A DNA stretch of 64,000 nucleotides. Origin: an uncultured Lachnospiraceae bacterium. GTDB lineage: Bacteria; Bacillota; Clostridia; Lachnospirales; Lachnospiraceae. Every line of letters begins with the position of its first letter. The first letter of the stretch is position 1. The notes under the pieces are model-generated. The model searched no databases. It saw only the letters and a program-made list of their open reading frames with translations, and was not told where the DNA came from. Below are positions 17,766-27,005 of the stretch, piece after piece. Both the position numbers and the translations under genes were made by a program. The DNA lies in contig CANAPP010000005.1 in assembly GCA_947363565.1 (NCBI GenBank), forward strand, positions 24,603 through 88,602. Direction: 5' to 3'.

Positions 17766-18593
17766 ATGCTGGATGTATTAAAAATATTTATTCTTGGAAT
17801 TGTGGAAGGAATTACAGAGTGGCTGCCGGTGAGCAGTACGGGGCATCTGATCCTGGTGGGGGATTTGTTGAAGCCGGGGCTTAGCGACGCATTTATGGAG
17901 ATGTTCAATGTCGTCATACAGCTTGGGGCTATCATGGCGGTGGTCGTTTTGTATTTCCATAAGCTCAATCCGTTTTCGCCCACGAAGACGAACAAACAGA
18001 AGATGCTGACCTGGCAGATGTGGATCAAGGTGGTCATCGCGTCGGTGCCGGCGGCAGTCATCGGAATCCCGTTTAACGATATTCTCGATGAGATATTTTA
18101 CAAACCGCTTCCGGTGGCGATCATGCTTATCCTGTACGGCGTGCTTTTCATCATCATTGAGACGCGGAATGCCGGGAGGAAGCCGTCGGTGAGGAGGATT
18201 TCCGACCTGTCGCTTGGGATGCTTGTGTGGATCGGTGTTTTCCAGATGCTTGCGTTGATCCCGGGAACCTCCCGTTCGGGGGCGACGATCGTAGGGGCGC
18301 TGATGATCGGGATTTCCAGGGAGGTGGCGGCAGAGTTCACCTTTTTCCTAGCGATTCCGGCGATGTTTGGCGCAAGCCTTCTAAAGCTCATTAAGTTCGG
18401 CCTTAAATTCACCGGACAGGAACTGGGGCTTTTATTATTCGGCTGCGTGGTTTCCTTCGTGGTATCCGTCTTTGCCATCAAGTTCCTGATGGGATATATT
18501 AAGAAGCATGATTTCAAAGTGTTCGGCTACTACCGCGTCGTGCTGGGCGGGCTGATCGTGCTCGTGACGCTGATACAGATGGTCTTTGTGTAA
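17766..18593 (+). CDS. uppP: undecaprenyl-diphosphatase UppP (BacA)
   Basis: Dephosphorylates undecaprenyl diphosphate to recycle the cell-wall lipid carrier; overexpression of this family gives bacitracin resistance. The 275-residue length is normal and there are about eight hydrophobic segments. The two signature motifs are EGITEWLPVSSTGHL (residues about 14-28) and PGTSRSGATI (about 165-175). AAGGAAAGG lies before the ATG. It ends in a terminator before the amino-acid importer. Confidence 0.95.
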   Translation: MLDVLKIFILGIVEGITEWLPVSSTGHLILVGDLLKPGLSDAFMEMFNVVIQLGAIMAVVVLYFHKLNPFSPTKTNKQKMLTWQMWIKVVIASVPAAVIGIPFNDILDEIFYKPLPVAIMLILYGVLFIIIETRNAGRKPSVRRISDLSLGMLVWIGVFQMLALIPGTSRSGATIVGALMIGISREVAAEFTFFLAIPAMFGASLLKLIKFGLKFTGQELGLLLFGCVVSFVVSVFAIKFLMGYIKKHDFKVFGYYRVVLGGLIVLVTLIQMVFV

Positions 18594-18609
18594 ATATGCA
18601 TATGTGTAG

Positions 18610-18653
18610 GTGGGTTTTGTATGAAAATATATAGAAAAACCCACTTGCTTTTT
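18610..18653 (+). terminator. terminator after uppP
   Basis: GTGGGTTTT (18610-18618) and AAAACCCAC (18636-18644) form a 9-bp stem followed by TTGCTTTTT. Confidence 0.75.
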
Positions 18654-18715
18654 GTCCGAAATATGATAAAATATCTGCTGTAATGTATTTTTATGCAAAA
18701 ATGGAGGAGATAAAC

Positions 18716-19492
18716 ATGAATATGAAGAAGTTGATCAGTATGGTATTGGTCTTAGCATGCGTATTTTCTATGGCGGCATGCAAAAGCAAGGATGAGGGAG
18801 ATAAGAAGGAAGAAGGCGGAGAGGAAAAGAAGACGCTTGTTATGGCGACCAATGCAGAGTTTCCGCCCTATGAGTTCCACGAGGGCGACGATATCGTAGG
18901 GATAGATGCAGAGATGGCGGCAGCGGTTGCCGAGGAGCTCGGTATGGATTTTCGGATCGAGGACATGGCTTTTGAGTCCATCATTCCGGCGGTTGACAGC
19001 GGAAAGGCTGATATCGGCGTGGCGGGCATGACCGTGAACGAGAGCCGTCTTAAGAATGTGAATTTTTCCGATACCTATGCGAAGGCAACACAGGTCATTA
19101 TCGTGAAAGAGGGCAGCGATATCACAGGGCCAGACGATCTTACCGGCAAAAAGATTGGCGTTCAGCTTGGAACCACAGGCGACATCTACGCAAGTGATAT
19201 TGAAGACGCGCAGGTTGAGCAGTACAATAAAGGCTTCGAGGCAGTGCAGGCGTTGACCCAGGAAAAGATCGACGCGGTTGTCATCGACGGTGAGCCGGCC
19301 AAGGAATTCGTAAAAGACGCAGAAGGGCTTAAGATCCTTGACGAGGCATTTACCGAGGAAGAGTATGCGATCGCTATCGCAAAGGATAATGAGGAGCTGC
19401 TCGGGCAGATCAACGATGCTCTTGCAAGCTTAAAGGAATCCGGGAAGTTAGATGAGATTGTTGCAAAGTATATTAAGTCAGATGCTGAGTAA
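18716..19492 (+). CDS. amino-acid ABC transporter substrate-binding lipoprotein
   Basis: A 258-residue family-3 solute-binding lipoprotein. The signal peptide ends in the lipobox FSMAAC, followed by a charged Lys/Glu linker and the SBP_bac_3 domain. Typical motifs are NAEFPPYEF, VGIDAEMAAAVAEELG and the later KKIGVQLGTTG. The start at ATG 18716 has GGAGGAG upstream; an earlier in-frame ATG lacks one. Permease and ATPase genes follow, completing a polar amino-acid importer. Ligand not determined. Confidence 0.93.
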   Translation: MNMKKLISMVLVLACVFSMAACKSKDEGDKKEEGGEEKKTLVMATNAEFPPYEFHEGDDIVGIDAEMAAAVAEELGMDFRIEDMAFESIIPAVDSGKADIGVAGMTVNESRLKNVNFSDTYAKATQVIIVKEGSDITGPDDLTGKKIGVQLGTTGDIYASDIEDAQVEQYNKGFEAVQALTQEKIDAVVIDGEPAKEFVKDAEGLKILDEAFTEEEYAIAIAKDNEELLGQINDALASLKESGKLDEIVAKYIKSDAE

Positions 19493-19511
19493 CAGCAGAT
19501 AGGGATAAGGT

Positions 19512-20207
19512 ATGTTTCAGGAATGGCAGGATAAATTTGTAAATAACTTTATTACCGATGACCGGTGGAAATATATTGCGGACGGGCTTGTGACGACTCT
19601 GCAGGTGACGTTCTTCGCAGTTATCATCGGTATCGTGCTAGGCTTTCTTGTGGCCGTGGTGCGTTCTACTTATGACAAGACCGGGAAGCTCGGGATCCTG
19701 AACGCGCTTTGTAAGCTGTATCTGACGGTGATCCGCGGGACGCCGGTGGTCGTACAGCTCCTGATCATCTATTTCGTGATCTTTGGAAGCGCGAGGGATA
19801 TCAGCAAGGTTGCGGTTGCGGTGATGGCATTCGGCTTCAACTCCGGCGCTTACGTGGCGGAGATCTTCCGTTCGGGGATCATGTCCGTTGACAGCGGGCA
19901 GTTTGAAGCGGGGCGGAGCCTTGGCTTCAACTATGTCCAGACGATGCGGTATATTATCATGCCCCAGGCGTTTAAAAATGTGCTCCCTGCGCTGTGCAAC
20001 GAGTTTATCGTTTTGCTGAAGGAGACTTCCGTATCCGGTTACATCGCCCTGCAGGATCTGACGAAGGGCGGGGATATCATCAGAAGCCGTACATACGATG
20101 CGATGATGCCGCTGCTGGCGGTCGCGGTCATCTATCTGACGATGGTAATTATATTTACAAAGCTTGTGAATATACTGGAGAGGAGGCTGAGGAGCAGTGA
20201 CCACTGA
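19512..20207 (+). CDS. amino-acid ABC transporter permease
   Basis: A 231-residue HisM/GlnP-type permease. About five membrane segments, the N-terminal [16 protein letters not shown] and the ATPase-contact loop [20 protein letters not shown] are visible. AAGG precedes the ATG. It lies 19 bases after the binding-protein gene and overlaps the ATPase gene by 11 bases. Confidence 0.94.
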   Translation: MFQEWQDKFVNNFITDDRWKYIADGLVTTLQVTFFAVIIGIVLGFLVAVVRSTYDKTGKLGILNALCKLYLTVIRGTPVVVQLLIIYFVIFGSARDISKVAVAVMAFGFNSGAYVAEIFRSGIMSVDSGQFEAGRSLGFNYVQTMRYIIMPQAFKNVLPALCNEFIVLLKETSVSGYIALQDLTKGGDIIRSRTYDAMMPLLAVAVIYLTMVIIFTKLVNILERRLRSSDH

Positions 20208-20943
20208 TTATGGAGATACGTTGATCAAGGTTCAGGATTTACATAAGGTGTTCGGGGAGCTTAAGGCCTTAAACGGAATTTCCGAGGAGATACGTAAGGG
20301 AGAAGTTGTGGTGATCGTCGGGCCGTCCGGCTCCGGGAAGTCCACTTTCCTACGTTCCTTAAATCTCCTGGAGGAGCCGTCAGGGGGACAGATATTTTTC
20401 GAGGGAGAGGATATCACAGATAAAAAGGTGGATATCAATAAGCATCGGCAGAAGATGGGGATGGTATTCCAGCATTTCAATCTGTTCCCTCATAAGACTA
20501 TCCTGCAGAATATCACGCTGGCGCCTGTAAAACTTTTGAAAAAGAGCAGGGAAGAGGCCGAGAAACGGGCGATGGAACTTCTCGCCCTGGTGGGACTTGA
20601 GGAGAAAGCAGACGCTTATCCGGCCCAGTTATCCGGCGGGCAGAAGCAGCGTATCGCGATCGTGCGTTCGCTGGCCATGGACCCGGAGGTTATGCTGTTC
20701 GATGAGCCGACGTCGGCTCTTGACCCGGAGATGGTAGGTGAAGTGCTGGAGTTGATGAAAAAGCTTGCCAGGGACGGGATGACGATGGTGGTTGTCACCC
20801 ATGAGATGGGTTTTGCCAAAGAGGTGGCAACGAGGGTCATCTTTGTGGATGAAGGGCAGATTAAGGAGCAGGCGGGGCCGGAGGAATTTTTCGGGAATCC
20901 GAAGGATGAGCGGCTTAAAGAGTTTTTATCGAAGATATTATGA
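20197..20943 (+). CDS. amino-acid ABC transporter ATP-binding protein
   Basis: A 248-residue GlnQ/HisP-type ATPase with Walker [11 protein letters not shown]-loop [11 protein letters not shown], signature LSGGQKQR, Walker [13 protein letters not shown] and the switch His in [10 protein letters not shown]. The GTG start at 20197 follows GAGGAG. It completes the importer operon 18716-20943. Confidence 0.95.
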   Translation: MTTDYGDTLIKVQDLHKVFGELKALNGISEEIRKGEVVVIVGPSGSGKSTFLRSLNLLEEPSGGQIFFEGEDITDKKVDINKHRQKMGMVFQHFNLFPHKTILQNITLAPVKLLKKSREEAEKRAMELLALVGLEEKADAYPAQLSGGQKQRIAIVRSLAMDPEVMLFDEPTSALDPEMVGEVLELMKKLARDGMTMVVVTHEMGFAKEVATRVIFVDEGQIKEQAGPEEFFGNPKDERLKEFLSKIL

Positions 20944-20948
20944 TGTTG

Positions 20949-21015
20949 GGAGCAAAAAATAGTTTGCTCCAGGATGCCACAAATATACAGGGGTGCCGGA
21001 TGGATTCCGGCGCCC
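20949..21015 (+). terminator. two stem-loops after the importer operon
   Basis: GGAGCAAA/TTTGCTCC (20949-20956 / 20963-20970) and GGGTGCCGGA/TCCGGCGCCC (20991-21000 / 21006-21015, one wobble) followed by TTTAAGTTT. The second is the more terminator-like. Confidence 0.5.
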
Positions 21016-21179
21016 TTTAAGTTTGCAGTCATTACAAAATGTAATGATAGAATTAGAAAATAGATAACATAAATAGGTTGTAAATCTGAAAGGCTGGTGA
21101 TAGAATAGCAATGTTTTACGGCAGAATTGCCGGGAAATATCGTAATAACGGGCAAGGAAAAGAAAGAGGGAATTAAGAA

Positions 21180-22067
21180 ATGAGTAATCTGATCGACGCA
21201 AAAAAGAAGGAATGGCTGGCACAGCTTGTCTATTCTGTAGGAGGCAACCTGATCTACTGTCTCGGCTTTAATCTGCTGATCGTCCCCATGGGCTTTTACA
21301 GCGGCGGATTCATGGGTGTATCGCAGCTTGCGGGATTATTTCTCACGCGGGGGCTTCATCTTCCGATACCGCCGGAAGCGAACGTCACGGGTATCATCTA
21401 TTTTGCGATCAATATCCCGCTCATGTATCTGGGTTACCGGGTGCTTGGCAGGGAATTTGCAGTCAAGACGCTTATTATGACCAGTTTGATGAGTGCGTTC
21501 CTTGTAGTGATCCCGATTCCGAAGGTGCCGATCGTGGAGGACTACCTGACGGCGTGTATCATCGGCGGGATTGTCTGCGGGCTTGGAAGCGGCCTTGTCT
21601 TGAGGGGGCGTTCGTCGGCAGGCGGCCAGGATATCATCGGGCTTTGCTGCGCGAAGAAATTTCCTAATTTCAGCGTGGGAAAAGTGACGATCATCATGAA
21701 TATATTCGTGTACGGTGTCTGTATGTTCCTGTTTGACATCGAGATTGTCATCTATTCGCTGATCTATGCGACGGTGCTGTCTGTTGCGGTTGACCGGGTA
21801 CATATCCAGAATATCAACATGAGTGTGATGATCTTTACGAAGAAGGTGGGCATATCCAAGGCGATCATGGAGCAGACCGGGCGCGGAGTCACCAACTGGG
21901 ACGGCGAGGGCGCGTATACGAACCGGACGTCCTACATTCTGTTTGTACTCATTTCCAAGTATGAGGTGGCGCAGATCAAGAAAATCGTGCATGGCATCGA
22001 CCCGCAGGCGTTTATGATCTTTACCGAAGGGTGTTCGGTGGATGGGAATTTTGAGAAGAGGTTATAA
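21180..22067 (+). CDS. YitT family membrane protein (DUF161 + DUF2179)
   Basis: A 295-residue integral membrane protein with about five hydrophobic segments (DUF161, about 10-205) and a C-terminal soluble DUF2179 domain (about 215-290). The small-residue motif GGFMGVSQ and GLVLRGRSSAGGQDIIG fit the family. Its transport or regulatory role is unknown. AGAGGGAA precedes the ATG. It stands alone between hairpins. Confidence 0.88.
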   Translation: MSNLIDAKKKEWLAQLVYSVGGNLIYCLGFNLLIVPMGFYSGGFMGVSQLAGLFLTRGLHLPIPPEANVTGIIYFAINIPLMYLGYRVLGREFAVKTLIMTSLMSAFLVVIPIPKVPIVEDYLTACIIGGIVCGLGSGLVLRGRSSAGGQDIIGLCCAKKFPNFSVGKVTIIMNIFVYGVCMFLFDIEIVIYSLIYATVLSVAVDRVHIQNINMSVMIFTKKVGISKAIMEQTGRGVTNWDGEGAYTNRTSYILFVLISKYEVAQIKKIVHGIDPQAFMIFTEGCSVDGNFEKRL

Positions 22068-22085
22068 TAGAAAAAAGACTATAGA

Positions 22086-22115
22086 AAAAGTGCTGTCATT
22101 GCTGGCAGCACTTTT
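22086..22115 (+). terminator. terminator after the YitT gene
   Basis: AAAAGTGCTG (22086-22095) and CAGCACTTTT (22106-22115), a perfect 10-bp stem ending in four T. Confidence 0.75.
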
Positions 22116-22197
22116 GAAGTTAGTCAAATAACAAGATGGGCGGCGTATCCATCATCTCAGGTACTCTTTGGAGAGTGAAAATTATTTTCCATATTTC

Positions 22198-22226
22198 TGT
22201 AACGAAAACAGGATTTTCCTGATATA
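22198..22226 (+). promoter_or_regulatory. candidate ECF promoter of the first sigma gene
   Basis: TGTAAC (22198-22203), 16 bases, TGATATA (22220-22226), ending 22 bases before the sigma start codon. The same layout precedes the second ECF sigma gene (39928-39956), which suggests autoregulation by an ECF sigma factor. Confidence 0.4.
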
Positions 22227-22247
22227 CAAGTAAAGCGAGGTGAGGAA

Positions 22248-22721
22248 ATGTTGAATATGGACTCGGCGTACAGGGAACATGCCCAGGCGGTATACCGCTT
22301 TTTGATGTCTCTGTGCTATGACGGGGAGACGGCGGAGGAGCTTACCCAGGAGACCTTCTACCAGGCGGTGCGCTGTGCGGACAAGTACGACGGAACGTGC
22401 AGGGTGTCAACGTGGCTGTGCCAGATTGCAAAGCATCTCTGGTACAGGGAGCTAGAGCGGAGAAAGAAGAAGGGAACAAGCCCCCTCGATGAGCAGATGG
22501 CATCTGCGGATAAAGCGCTGGACGAGGAGCTTAGCATCCGGGAGGAGAAGATGGAGCTGTTTCGGAAGGTGCATGTCTTAGACGAGACGGCGAAGGAAGT
22601 AGTGCTCCTCAGAGTGACAGGCGCATTTTCCTTCCGGGAGATTGGGGAGCTGTTCGGGAAAAATGAAAACTGGGCGAGGGTGACATTTTACCGGGCAAAG
22701 CAGAAAATAGTGAAAGGGTGA
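22248..22721 (+). CDS. ECF-type RNA polymerase sigma factor
   Basis: A 157-residue sigma-70 family ECF factor. Region 2 covers about 7-75 (YDGETAEELTQETFYQAVRC) and region 4 about 100-155 (FSFREIGELFGKNENWARVTFYRAK). The start at ATG 22248 follows AGGTGAGG. It is immediately upstream of a zf-HC2 anti-sigma gene and an ABC transporter, so it likely switches on that cassette in response to envelope stress or an antimicrobial. A second such cassette lies at 39969-43806. Confidence 0.92.
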   Translation: MLNMDSAYREHAQAVYRFLMSLCYDGETAEELTQETFYQAVRCADKYDGTCRVSTWLCQIAKHLWYRELERRKKKGTSPLDEQMASADKALDEELSIREEKMELFRKVHVLDETAKEVVLLRVTGAFSFREIGELFGKNENWARVTFYRAKQKIVKG

Positions 22722-22728
22722 CGGATTT

Positions 22729-23451
22729 ATGATGGAATGCGGAATTATAAGGGATTTGATGCCCAGCTATGTGGACGGGCTGACAAGTGAAGAGAGCGGA
22801 CGCGCGGTGGAAGAGCATGTGCAGGAGTGCGCGGAGTGCAGGGATTTCCTGCATGCGATGAAGGCAGACCTTGAATCGGAGAAGTATCTGAAAATTGACG
22901 AGGTGCAGGCGGAGACGGAAATCCAGGCTTTAAAAAAGCTGAAAAAGGTAATCACGAACCGCACGGTATTTGGCGTGATAGTCGCAATGCTGTTTGTAAT
23001 AAACATCCTGTGGGGATTTTATGAGGATACTTTCATTTCCAGAAAAAGTGTGTTATCCGGGGATGTGAGAGTGACATATGAGAATACAGGCGGGGTGGTG
23101 AGGATTGGTTTTGTATCGAAGAAGGACAATGTCCGTCTTGAAGGATGGATGGGTACGTCTCACGAGGAGTCGTCAGAAGAGGTGCTTACAAACGCATCGG
23201 GCAGCGTAAGAGAGTCTCTGAGTCTTGTTGTAAGCAGGATCAGCCCGGTGAGAAAAGGCTATGACATGGACAGGAATTTTTGCCTTGACTATGTATTTTT
23301 AGATGACGGAACGGTAATCTATCTCAATGAATACGGTGAGAATGAGCGGGTCAATGAAAATGATATCCTGACGGTGGAGTTTGAGGATAAGACAGTGGAG
23401 ATTCCGATAAAGGAACTGCGGACGGAGGCAGGAATTGAGAAACTGAGATAG
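22729..23451 (+). CDS. membrane anti-sigma factor with zf-HC2 domain
   Basis: A 240-residue protein: N-terminal zinc-finger anti-sigma domain (about 1-42, with the H-x3-C-x2-C pattern in EEHVQECAECRDF), one membrane segment at about 83-100, and an extracellular domain of about 140 residues. This is the standard layout of an anti-sigma that holds its ECF partner at the membrane until a signal arrives. It starts 7 bases after the sigma gene. The extracellular domain is not recognised and may carry the sensor. Confidence 0.87.
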   Translation: MMECGIIRDLMPSYVDGLTSEESGRAVEEHVQECAECRDFLHAMKADLESEKYLKIDEVQAETEIQALKKLKKVITNRTVFGVIVAMLFVINILWGFYEDTFISRKSVLSGDVRVTYENTGGVVRIGFVSKKDNVRLEGWMGTSHEESSEEVLTNASGSVRESLSLVVSRISPVRKGYDMDRNFCLDYVFLDDGTVIYLNEYGENERVNENDILTVEFEDKTVEIPIKELRTEAGIEKLR

Positions 23452-23460
23452 CTGCGGGTG

Positions 23461-23540
23461 ACAGGCATGGATAGATATGGACAGACATGGATAGACGCGG
23501 ATAGATATGGGAAGGCATGGATAAGCATGGGCAGACATAG
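23461..23540. repeat. degenerate 10-bp tandem repeat, about 8 units
   Basis: Eight consecutive 10-base units approximate ATAGACATGG (for example ATAGATATGG, ACAGACATGG, ATAGACGCGG). They occupy most of the gap between the anti-sigma gene and the ABC ATPase gene. Because 10 is not a multiple of 3, the repeat creates chance open frames on the other strand. It encodes nothing recognisable. Confidence 0.85.
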
Positions 23541-23597
23541 ATATGGGCGCGCGGTAAAGGAATGAGCAAGTGTGAACGGGAAGAAAGGGGTGCGGTT

Positions 23598-24275
23598 ATG
23601 GGAGTGATTTTATCAGCAAAAAACCTGCAGAAAATCTACGGTATGGGCGAGGTAAAAGTTGAGGCGGTAAAGGATATCAGCCTGGAGGTTGAAAAGGGAT
23701 ATTTCTATGCAATCATCGGGAAGAGCGGTTCCGGGAAATCCACGCTCCTCCATCTTCTGAGCGGCTTTGACAGGCCGACGAAAGGCACGGTAAAAATCGG
23801 CGGGGAAAATATACACAAGATGAAGGACAGAAGGCTGTCCGCCATACGGCGTGAGAAAATGGGCTTTGTGTTTCAGTCTTATAACCTCCTTCCGGAATTT
23901 TGCGTGGAAGAAAATATCCGGATGCCCCTTTACCTGAACCGTGCGAAGAAAGATAAGGGATATATCCGGAGCCTGATGGAGAAACTGGGCATTTACGGGC
24001 TCCGCCTCAAGTTTCCGAGCCAGCTCTCCGGCGGGGAGCAGCAGAGAGTCGCAATCGCCCGCGCGCTGGCGGCGCAGCCGGACATTGTCTTTGCGGATGA
24101 GCCGACGGGCAACTTAGACCAGCAGTCCGGCGGAGACGTCCTTAGACTGCTGAAAATGATGAAGGAGGAGTGGGGGCAGACAATCTTGCTTGTAACTCAT
24201 GATATGGAGATTGCACAGGCCGCTGACAGGATTATTGAAATCCGGGACGGCATGGTCGTGGGAAGGGGAGAGTGA
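23598..24275 (+). CDS. ABC transporter ATP-binding protein, MacB/LolD type
   Basis: A 225-residue ATPase with Walker [11 protein letters not shown]-loop [10 protein letters not shown], signature [15 protein letters not shown], Walker [13 protein letters not shown] and switch His in LVTHD. The extended MacB-type motif ADEPTGNLD is typical of exporters and peptide-resistance pumps. The start is ATG 23598 after AAAGGGG; an upstream in-frame ATG at 23562 is poorly spaced. It is the partner of the large permease immediately downstream and belongs to the first ECF cassette. Confidence 0.92.
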   Translation: MGVILSAKNLQKIYGMGEVKVEAVKDISLEVEKGYFYAIIGKSGSGKSTLLHLLSGFDRPTKGTVKIGGENIHKMKDRRLSAIRREKMGFVFQSYNLLPEFCVEENIRMPLYLNRAKKDKGYIRSLMEKLGIYGLRLKFPSQLSGGEQQRVAIARALAAQPDIVFADEPTGNLDQQSGGDVLRLLKMMKEEWGQTILLVTHDMEIAQAADRIIEIRDGMVVGRGE

Positions 24276-24280
24276 ATGTT

Positions 24281-26851
24281 ATGAGAAAGCTTGTGCTGCG
24301 AAGTTTTAAGGGGAGAAAGCGGGAACTGCGTATCAGTATCATTATGCTGGCGCTCATCTATATGTGCGGGATTATGACAATCCTGTTTCAGGGGAGCTTT
24401 TACCGTTCTCTGGAAAGCCTGCGCTACGAAATTTACGGGGAGTGGACGGGCGCGGTATTTGGGGCGGGGGAAAGTACAGAGCAGATTTTGCGTGAGCTGG
24501 AATCTACGAAACAGATTGGAAAGATTGTTGTGCTGGGGGATGCATGGCTTGGCGAAAATCCCCTCGGCGTGATGGGGGCTGCAGACGAAACAGCCCGGTC
24601 TCTCGGCAGGATACAGATGGAAGAGGGGCGTTTTCCGTCGGACAGTACGGAGATTGCCCTTACCGAGACAGCATTAAACCGCCTTGCCGGGCAGGCAGAA
24701 GTCGGCGGCAAGGTAGAGATTGCCCCGGCGGAAAACGGGGAGGCGAAGTCTTACACCCTGTCAGGCATCGTGAAACCGTGGGGAAGAGAATGGGAGACAG
24801 ATAAGCACAAACTTCCCAGCGTGATTCTGGGCATGGATGAGACCGTACAGGGAGAGACGTACCTGTTATTCCAGAATAATAACCCGGATGAGATGAACCG
24901 TATCCAGGCGCGCATGGAAAAGCTGGAGGAAGGAACGTATGTCTGCAATGAAAAGGCGTATCCGCTGGATATCAGTGCAGTTTACGAGTTTTTTCAGGAT
25001 GGCAAGTTTGTGTTTTACCTTGTGCTGGTGGCTGCGATTTTAATCGGGTATCTGATGATGCTGACGTTTAAATCCCGGAGATACAGTCTTACCGTGCTGC
25101 GCGGGATGGGGGCGGACGCAGGAGAGGTGATACAGCTGGTATTGTGGGAAAGCGCGTTCCTGTGGGGAATGGCATTTCTTGCAGGAGCGGTGTTAAGCGC
25201 ACTTGCGGCAGGCGCGGCGCTTTATGCGGTACATGCGCTCGTAAAGATACCGGTTCGGCTGGAAATCCAGGCGGAATATATACTGGAATACATTGCCTGC
25301 GTTACGGTTATTTATTTTATGTGTAACCTGGCGGTGGCATTGACGGCAATCGGCTCCCAGATACGCACGGCTTTTAAGCTTGACAGCGGGCTTTTGGAGC
25401 GCAGCGCTCCGCCGAAATTAAAAAGGGCGGAGAAACTGACATTTTTCACCTGCCTGAGACGTAAAAAGATTTTTTACAGTAAGATTTATGCCGGCCGGTT
25501 CGTGATTTCCGTTCTGGTCATGGTAGTATCCGCCATCTGCCTTCGGCTGTTTATTGAGGAGAAAAAGGAGTACGAATATCTGATGTCTGCGCTCGAATAT
25601 GCCTATGACTACCAGGCGGATGTTCCGGCAGAAGGGCTGACGGACGGGCAGATTGGGGAGATTGAGGAAATAGATGGAGTAAAGAGTGTAGAAAAAGAAT
25701 GCTTTATCAATTCCAGTACGATGACCCAGGACATTATGTCACAGGAGATACGCATTTCGGCTCCGGCGTTCAAAGACAGCGAATATGTGCGTACATACCG
25801 CAAGTATAACCAGAAATTTCTTGGAGTTCCGGTGGAAAAGGAAGGCGATTATTTTTCCGTATGGGAATTGCGGGGATTAGGCCCGCAGGATGAAGAGTGG
25901 CTGTCTTATTATGAGAAAGCGGCGGATTTGGGCGCGTTTGACAGGGAGGCATTTTTGGCAGGGGAGGAATGTGTGCTGCTCCTTCCTCCGTACCAGATTC
26001 GGGATTTGGGCATCGGGAAAGCGCCGGTGTATCTCAATATAGAGGAAATGGACGAGGGCAAGAAGGTCTATGCATATGAAACGGACGGAAATGCAATCGC
26101 CCCCGGAGACACAGTGAAAATCAGCACGCCCTGGGGGGAGAGGGAAATCCGGGTGGGCGCGGTGATTGTAAGCCCGGAGACAGATTTGTCCGTAAATGCC
26201 AGGGTGGCAGAGGTGAGCGAGGGATTCTTAAGCCTCCTTTGCGGCGTGGAGGAAACGCGGTATGCGTATGTGAAAATAAATCTTGACGAGGCAATGGACA
26301 CTGCCGCCGCAGGGGCAGAGGTTGAAGGGTATTTTGAGATGCTCGGGAAAGAGACGAATCTTACAGACACAGCCGGTTTCATACGGGCAAGGGCAGAGGA
26401 TTCTTTATTTGACGGAACCCAGTATCTGTTTGTCCTGACGGCGGTGTGGCTTGTGTATATGCTGATGATGTATCACGGCAATCAGGTATTTTTAAAAAAT
26501 GAAGGGAAACGAATCGGCGTGTTCCGCGCGCTGGGCATGGACAGGGGGATGCTGAAGTCAAGGTATCTGCTGGAAAATTTATCTGAGGGCGGAGGAATCA
26601 TCCTGGTATCCGCGGCAATCGTGACGGGAGAATTTTTAATCAGGCTGAGGACATACGGCGCTTATGACAGTGTCCGTATGTTTCAAAGAATCCTGGCGGA
26701 TAATCCGGGAGATGTCCGGCTGTTTCTGATGGCGCTCCTCATCGCGGTCACCGCATTTCTGGGAGTGTCTGTGGTGACGCTGTACATACCGCTTAAAAAA
26801 CTTTCCGACGGAAACATTGCCGGGAATCTGGGAGACAGCGAGGGAAACTAA
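24281..26851 (+). CDS. large FtsX-domain ABC transporter permease
   Basis: An 856-residue membrane protein with an N-terminal membrane segment (about 16-36), an extracellular domain, a first FtsX-type bundle (about 245-365), a second large extracellular domain (about 400-710) and a C-terminal FtsX bundle (about 720-845). This is the MacB-like/BceB-like layout used for mechanical extraction or export of peptides and lipids. ATG 24281 is preferred because GGGGAG lies 10 bases upstream, while the GTG at 24272 is too close. It starts 5 bases after the ATPase gene. Substrate unknown. Confidence 0.88.
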   Translation: MRKLVLRSFKGRKRELRISIIMLALIYMCGIMTILFQGSFYRSLESLRYEIYGEWTGAVFGAGESTEQILRELESTKQIGKIVVLGDAWLGENPLGVMGAADETARSLGRIQMEEGRFPSDSTEIALTETALNRLAGQAEVGGKVEIAPAENGEAKSYTLSGIVKPWGREWETDKHKLPSVILGMDETVQGETYLLFQNNNPDEMNRIQARMEKLEEGTYVCNEKAYPLDISAVYEFFQDGKFVFYLVLVAAILIGYLMMLTFKSRRYSLTVLRGMGADAGEVIQLVLWESAFLWGMAFLAGAVLSALAAGAALYAVHALVKIPVRLEIQAEYILEYIACVTVIYFMCNLAVALTAIGSQIRTAFKLDSGLLERSAPPKLKRAEKLTFFTCLRRKKIFYSKIYAGRFVISVLVMVVSAICLRLFIEEKKEYEYLMSALEYAYDYQADVPAEGLTDGQIGEIEEIDGVKSVEKECFINSSTMTQDIMSQEIRISAPAFKDSEYVRTYRKYNQKFLGVPVEKEGDYFSVWELRGLGPQDEEWLSYYEKAADLGAFDREAFLAGEECVLLLPPYQIRDLGIGKAPVYLNIEEMDEGKKVYAYETDGNAIAPGDTVKISTPWGEREIRVGAVIVSPETDLSVNARVAEVSEGFLSLLCGVEETRYAYVKINLDEAMDTAAAGAEVEGYFEMLGKETNLTDTAGFIRARAEDSLFDGTQYLFVLTAVWLVYMLMMYHGNQVFLKNEGKRIGVFRALGMDRGMLKSRYLLENLSEGGGIILVSAAIVTGEFLIRLRTYGAYDSVRMFQRILADNPGDVRLFLMALLIAVTAFLGVSVVTLYIPLKKLSDGNIAGNLGDSEGN

Positions 26852-27005
26852 GGCTCCATCAGGGGCGGTAATCCGGTTTGTTTTCCGCGGGAGCCGGGAC
26901 GGATAATAAAAATGCAGAAAAGTTTACTGGGTCTGTACATTTCCGGAAATTTTATATATAATAAGGACAGCAATACTATTATATAATAAAGGGAGGTTTT
27001 CGCCA

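Noticed and set aside
22116..22197. ACTCTTTGGAGAGT palindrome near 22162-22175 as an operator of the first ECF cassette
   Set aside because: Short 5-bp arms, could occur by chance, and no DNA-binding regulator other than the sigma factor is adjacent.
23299..23569. Three overlapping minus-strand frames rich in Tyr-Pro-Cys-Leu repeats
   Set aside because: They are created by the 10-bp tandem repeat, whose period makes all three frames similar; no ribosome site or domain.
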